Positions 61,150 to 64,000 of a stretch of DNA of 64,000 bases are shown one piece after another. Origin of the DNA: an uncultured Bacteroides sp. GTDB lineage: Bacteria > Bacteroidota > Bacteroidia > Bacteroidales > Bacteroidaceae. The notes under the pieces are model-generated. The model searched no databases and was not told where the DNA came from. It saw only the letters and a list, made by a program, of their open reading frames with translations. Positions within the stretch are counted from its first letter, which is position 1. Each line of letters begins with the position of its first letter. A program made the position numbers and the translations under genes. The DNA is taken from NCBI RefSeq assembly GCF_963678845.1, contig NZ_OY787466.1, positions 744,001 through 808,000 on the forward strand, written 5' to 3'.

Positions 61150-61968
61150 ATGAAGGCTAACAAGGTTTTATTTATTACACAAGAGATTACTCCTTACTTG
61201 CCCGAATCTGAAATGGCAAATGTAGGAAGATATCTTCCACAGGCAATTCAAGAGAAGGGGAGAGAGATACGAACTTTTATGCCGAAGTGGGGAAATATCA
61301 ATGAACGCAGAAATCAACTGCACGAAGTGATTCGCCTTTCGGGCATGAATCTGATCATTGATGATACAGATCATCCATTGATTATAAAAGTAGCTTCTAT
61401 ACAGTCTGCCAGAATGCAGGTATACTTTATAGATAATGATGACTATTTTCAGCACAAGCTACAAGAGGCGGATGAAAATGGACAAGAATACGAAGATAAT
61501 GATAGCAGAGCTATTTTTTATGCTCGTGGAGTAATTGAAACGGTAAAAAAACTTCGTTGGTGCCCTGATGTTATTCACTGCCACGGATGGATGTCTGCTT
61601 TGGCACCGTTATATATTAAGAAAGTATACAAAGATGAACCATCATTTCGTGATGTCAAAATTGTACTTTCAGTATATGAAAATGATTTTAAGAATAAATT
61701 CGATAAAGACTTTATTTCTAAATTAATGCTGAAAGATATAACTGATGAGGACTTGACTTCTGTTCAAGGTGAAGTGGATTATACAGCACTTATGAAGTTG
61801 GCTATTGATTATTCTGATGGCGTTATTCAGAACAGTGAGAATGTGAATGAAGAGGTTATGAATTATGCCCGCGAAAAGAATATTCCGATTCTCGATTTTC
61901 AATCACCAGATACTTATATTGATGCCTTTAATGAATTCTATGATAAGGTTTGGGAGGCTGATAAGTAA
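61150..61968 (+). CDS. starch/glycogen synthase-like protein, GT5 N-terminal half only
   Basis: 272 aa from ATG 61150 (the longer frame runs back through the promoter). The N-terminal starch-synthase catalytic region is recognisable (VLFITQEITPYLP, GRYLPQAIQEKGREIRTFMPKWG, CPDVIHCHGWMSALAPLYI), but the GT1-like C-terminal nucleotide-sugar-binding half is missing and the KxGGL-type motif is replaced. Length is about half of a normal GlgA (~475 aa). Such short forms beside panC are common in Bacteroides as I recall. Glucosyltransferase activity is therefore doubtful. Confidence 0.8.
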   Translation: MKANKVLFITQEITPYLPESEMANVGRYLPQAIQEKGREIRTFMPKWGNINERRNQLHEVIRLSGMNLIIDDTDHPLIIKVASIQSARMQVYFIDNDDYFQHKLQEADENGQEYEDNDSRAIFYARGVIETVKKLRWCPDVIHCHGWMSALAPLYIKKVYKDEPSFRDVKIVLSVYENDFKNKFDKDFISKLMLKDITDEDLTSVQGEVDYTALMKLAIDYSDGVIQNSENVNEEVMNYAREKNIPILDFQSPDTYIDAFNEFYDKVWEADK

Positions 61969-62048
61969 ACGCTACTACTATAAAAATAAAAAGGCCAAAG
62001 ATTTAATATGGCCATGACCTCAGGCACTAGACACTAAATTATTGATGT

Positions 62049-63494
62049 ATGAAAGTTAAATATTTATGGGCATCTTTGCTTGCCTTTGTTCTTTTTTCCT
62101 GTGATGATACCACCGGCACTTTGGGATTAGGCATGATGCCAAGCAGCGATAGCATAGCTTTAGGTGCACAAACTTTTGATGTAAGTACGGAGACTATGCT
62201 TGCCGGACCTGTTTATGCTAAAACAAGTATGGGCTATTTGGGAAAGTATACAGATCCTGAATTCGGAAGTTTTGAAGCTGATTTTCTCACCCAGTTAACT
62301 TGCACGGATCAGTTTGAGTTTCCGATTAATAGAATGGTGCCTGTCGATCCAACTGCATCTGTAAAGGAATATGAAGCGACTGCTGCAAGTGTAAATCTTT
62401 ATTATACAAGCTATTTTGGCGATTCTCTAAATACTTGCCGATTAAGTGTCTATGAGTTAAATAAGGATTTAGTAAAGCAAGATCAAAGTAACTATTATAC
62501 AAATATAGATCCAACTCAGTATTATGATAGTGCAAACGGGTTAATTGCTAAAAAGGCTTATTCAGCTGTTGATTTGTCTATAAGTGAAGCTACAAGAAAA
62601 ACATCGACCTTTTATCCTAATGTAAGTGTAAACTACTCTTTAGATAAAGCAAATCAGTTTATAAAACTGTTTCAAACATCAAAAGCTGAAGGTAAAAACT
62701 TTAAGGATGAATTTGCCAAGGCTTTTAAAGGCATTTATGTGAAATGTGATCATGGAGATGGTACTGTTCTTTATATTGATCAGGCACATTTGAATATTTC
62801 ATTTAAAGTATATGCTGTAGATTCTTTAGGTCATTTCCCGATTAAGAGAAAACAAGCTGGATATACAACGATCGATTCTACTTATACTACCACAGCTACC
62901 TTTGGTTCAACAAAAGAGGTAATTCAGGCAAATAGTTTTAAAAATGATCAAACACTGGAAGCTTTGGCTCAGGTGAAAGATTATACGTTAATTAAATCTC
63001 CTGCCGGATTGTTTACTAAAGTTTCATTGCCAGTAGGTGAAATGGCTGGTAAGTTGCAGAATGATACATTAAATTCAGTCAAACTAACTTTTAATGCATA
63101 TAACAAAACTGATGCAAATAAATTTGGAATGTCTGCACCTAGTTATCTATTGATGGTAAGAGCTAAAGATATGAATAAGTTTTTTGAAGATAATTCACTT
63201 ATAAATAATATAACTTCTTTTCTGGCTCCTTATTCAAAAACAAATAATCAGTATACGTTCTCAAATATAACTCGCCTGATTAGTACTAGTATTGCTGATA
63301 AAAAGAAAGCAACTGGCAGTGTTCCGTTGGACTTTAAAGAAGAAATGGTGCTTGTTCCGGTTTCTGTGGCTTATGATTCTAACAACAATTTGATTTCTAT
63401 TCGTCATGATTTGAGACCTGGATATATAAAGCTGAAGGGTGGAAAAGACAATAAACTGAAACTAGAGGTAATATATAGTAGACTGAAGAAGTAA
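62049..63494 (+). CDS. DUF4270 family lipoprotein
   Basis: 481 aa with a lipobox LFSC (Cys18). The start (GTLGLGMMPSSDSIALGAQTFDV; GPVYAKTSMGYLGKYTDPEFG) and overall beta-rich layout fit DUF4270 proteins of Bacteroidetes, many of which follow a starch-synthase-like gene. Likely outer-membrane anchored; molecular function unknown. 80 bp after the preceding gene. Confidence 0.88.
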   Translation: MKVKYLWASLLAFVLFSCDDTTGTLGLGMMPSSDSIALGAQTFDVSTETMLAGPVYAKTSMGYLGKYTDPEFGSFEADFLTQLTCTDQFEFPINRMVPVDPTASVKEYEATAASVNLYYTSYFGDSLNTCRLSVYELNKDLVKQDQSNYYTNIDPTQYYDSANGLIAKKAYSAVDLSISEATRKTSTFYPNVSVNYSLDKANQFIKLFQTSKAEGKNFKDEFAKAFKGIYVKCDHGDGTVLYIDQAHLNISFKVYAVDSLGHFPIKRKQAGYTTIDSTYTTTATFGSTKEVIQANSFKNDQTLEALAQVKDYTLIKSPAGLFTKVSLPVGEMAGKLQNDTLNSVKLTFNAYNKTDANKFGMSAPSYLLMVRAKDMNKFFEDNSLINNITSFLAPYSKTNNQYTFSNITRLISTSIADKKKATGSVPLDFKEEMVLVPVSVAYDSNNNLISIRHDLRPGYIKLKGGKDNKLKLEVIYSRLKK

Positions 63495-63539
63495 TTTCGA
63501 TATAAATAATATTTTATCTATCTGTAATGGATAGGTGAT

Positions 63540-63589
63540 AGCATAAAAAATAAAAGCAGTTCAATCGAACTGCTTTTATTTTTTATGCT
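63540..63589. terminator. strong bidirectional hairpin
   Basis: A perfect 23-bp stem (63540-63562 / 63567-63589) with a 4-base loop and A/T runs on both sides, placed between the convergent DUF4270 and right-edge genes. Confidence 0.92.
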
Positions 63590-63601
63590 ATTTTGTTCAT
63601 C

Positions 63602-64000
63602 TTATACCTTAGTAACAGGTGTAATCTTTTTGGTTTTAGTTCCTTTTGTTTTAGGAGTTGTTGTTGCCGTTGTTTTCTTTACTTCAAGCTGACATATCTT
63701 ATTATGTAAAGCATCAATTTCTTCTCCTTGATTTTTTATGGTAGTAAGCAGAGAATTCAGCTCCTCATTCTCTATGCCTTCAGGATAAAGAGAATTTACC
63801 CTATTAATAAAGTCTCCCAAGACATTCATATAGTTAGTAAACGCATCATAAGGCGATTCGTATATATCTCTGTCAATGTTTATACCCGAATACTTTGTAG
63901 ACATGAATCGGAAGTTGTCACTGGTTTGTAAATAGTCCCAGTCTTGCTTTATCTTTTTGTCGCGACATAACCTTACTTTCTCTGAAAGGCTGTATAATTT
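63602..64000 (-). CDS. hypothetical protein, 5' end outside window
   Basis: The frame is open from 63602 to the window edge (133 codons seen), so an internal ATG at 63904 need not be the start. The visible part has a helical, coiled-coil-like stretch (MNVLGDFINRVNSLYPEG, LLTTIKNQGEEIDALHNKI) and a Lys/Thr-rich tail (KTTATTTPKTKGTKTKK). No family recognised. Confidence 0.6.
   Translation of the reverse strand, partial: KLYSLSEKVRLCRDKKIKQDWDYLQTSDNFRFMSTKYSGINIDRDIYESPYDAFTNYMNVLGDFINRVNSLYPEGIENEELNSLLTTIKNQGEEIDALHNKICQLEVKKTTATTTPKTKGTKTKKITPVTKV

Noticed and set aside
61992..62013. Small ggcca/tggcc inverted repeat after the starch-synthase-like gene
   Set aside because: Only 5-bp arms and no T run on the + strand; too weak to call a terminator.

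Overview
The window looks like a chromosomal segment of a Bacteroides-type (Bacteroidales) bacterium. It has low G+C, many SusC/SusD pairs and DUF families restricted to Bacteroidetes, weak Shine-Dalgarno sequences, and repeated promoters of the form TTTG-N19-TAnnTTTG, the Bacteroides sigma consensus. No rRNA, CRISPR array, integrase or transposase was found. All functional calls come from reading the sequence; nothing was searched.

Region by region: (1) 1-4.1 kb: the 3' end of a Pls-like NRPS gene (six membrane segments, three tandem hexapeptide-like modules; 5' end outside the window), an acyltransferase-3 membrane protein and a secreted Gly/Arg-rich protein, followed by a decayed helicase relic. 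(2) 5.1-27.1 kb: a large protein/peptide-use locus. On the + strand are a TonB receptor, a DUF4876 lipoprotein, a DUF6850 barrel and three tandem paralogous gingipain-like (C25/clan CD) peptidases with HEAT-like tails. Convergent on the - strand are a LytTR response regulator, a LytS-type sensor kinase, a metzincin protease and a SusC/SusD pair. A direct repeat of the exact LytTR geometry (9 bp, 12 bp spacer) sits upstream of the metalloprotease, and a related motif sits at the same distance from the + strand operon promoter, so one regulator may control both. (3) 27.4-33.6 kb: an accessory patch with a degenerate SF2 helicase-like gene, an AT-rich fused Mrr-like plus PIN-like nuclease candidate, relics of an AAA_14 ATPase and of a HicB-like antitoxin carrying a perfect 40-bp palindrome, and an intact AAA_14/DUF4143 ATPase.

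(4) 33.7-37.5 kb: an OmpA-family lipoprotein, an Hsp70-like protein, and a small redox operon (DUF6132, DUF2892-like, thioredoxin lipoprotein, ferredoxin) with a striking operator/promoter. (5) 37.6-54.2 kb: an alpha-mannoside-type PUL with metallophosphoesterase, SusC/SusD, GH92 with PA14, EEP-family phosphatase/nuclease, alkaline phosphatase, ROK sugar kinase, GH63/trehalase-like glycosidase, XylR-like AraC regulator and MFS sugar transporter. The metallophosphoesterase and the SusC gene share a duplicated upstream element (21-bp-period direct repeats, each 58 bp from the -7 box), arguing for co-regulation. (6) 54.6-64 kb: mostly core genes: a candidate small RNA, crcB/DUF190, tRNA-Thr and SRP RNA, a DUF4199-GT2-DUF6452-DUF6048-mntP cluster, panD-panC, an N-terminal-only starch synthase-like protein, a DUF4270 lipoprotein and an incomplete hypothetical gene at the right edge.

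Most novel candidates: the LytTR-controlled triple gingipain-like locus, the dual-nuclease gene at 29.5 kb, the duplicated PUL operator, and the short promoter-to-terminator transcript at 54.7 kb.
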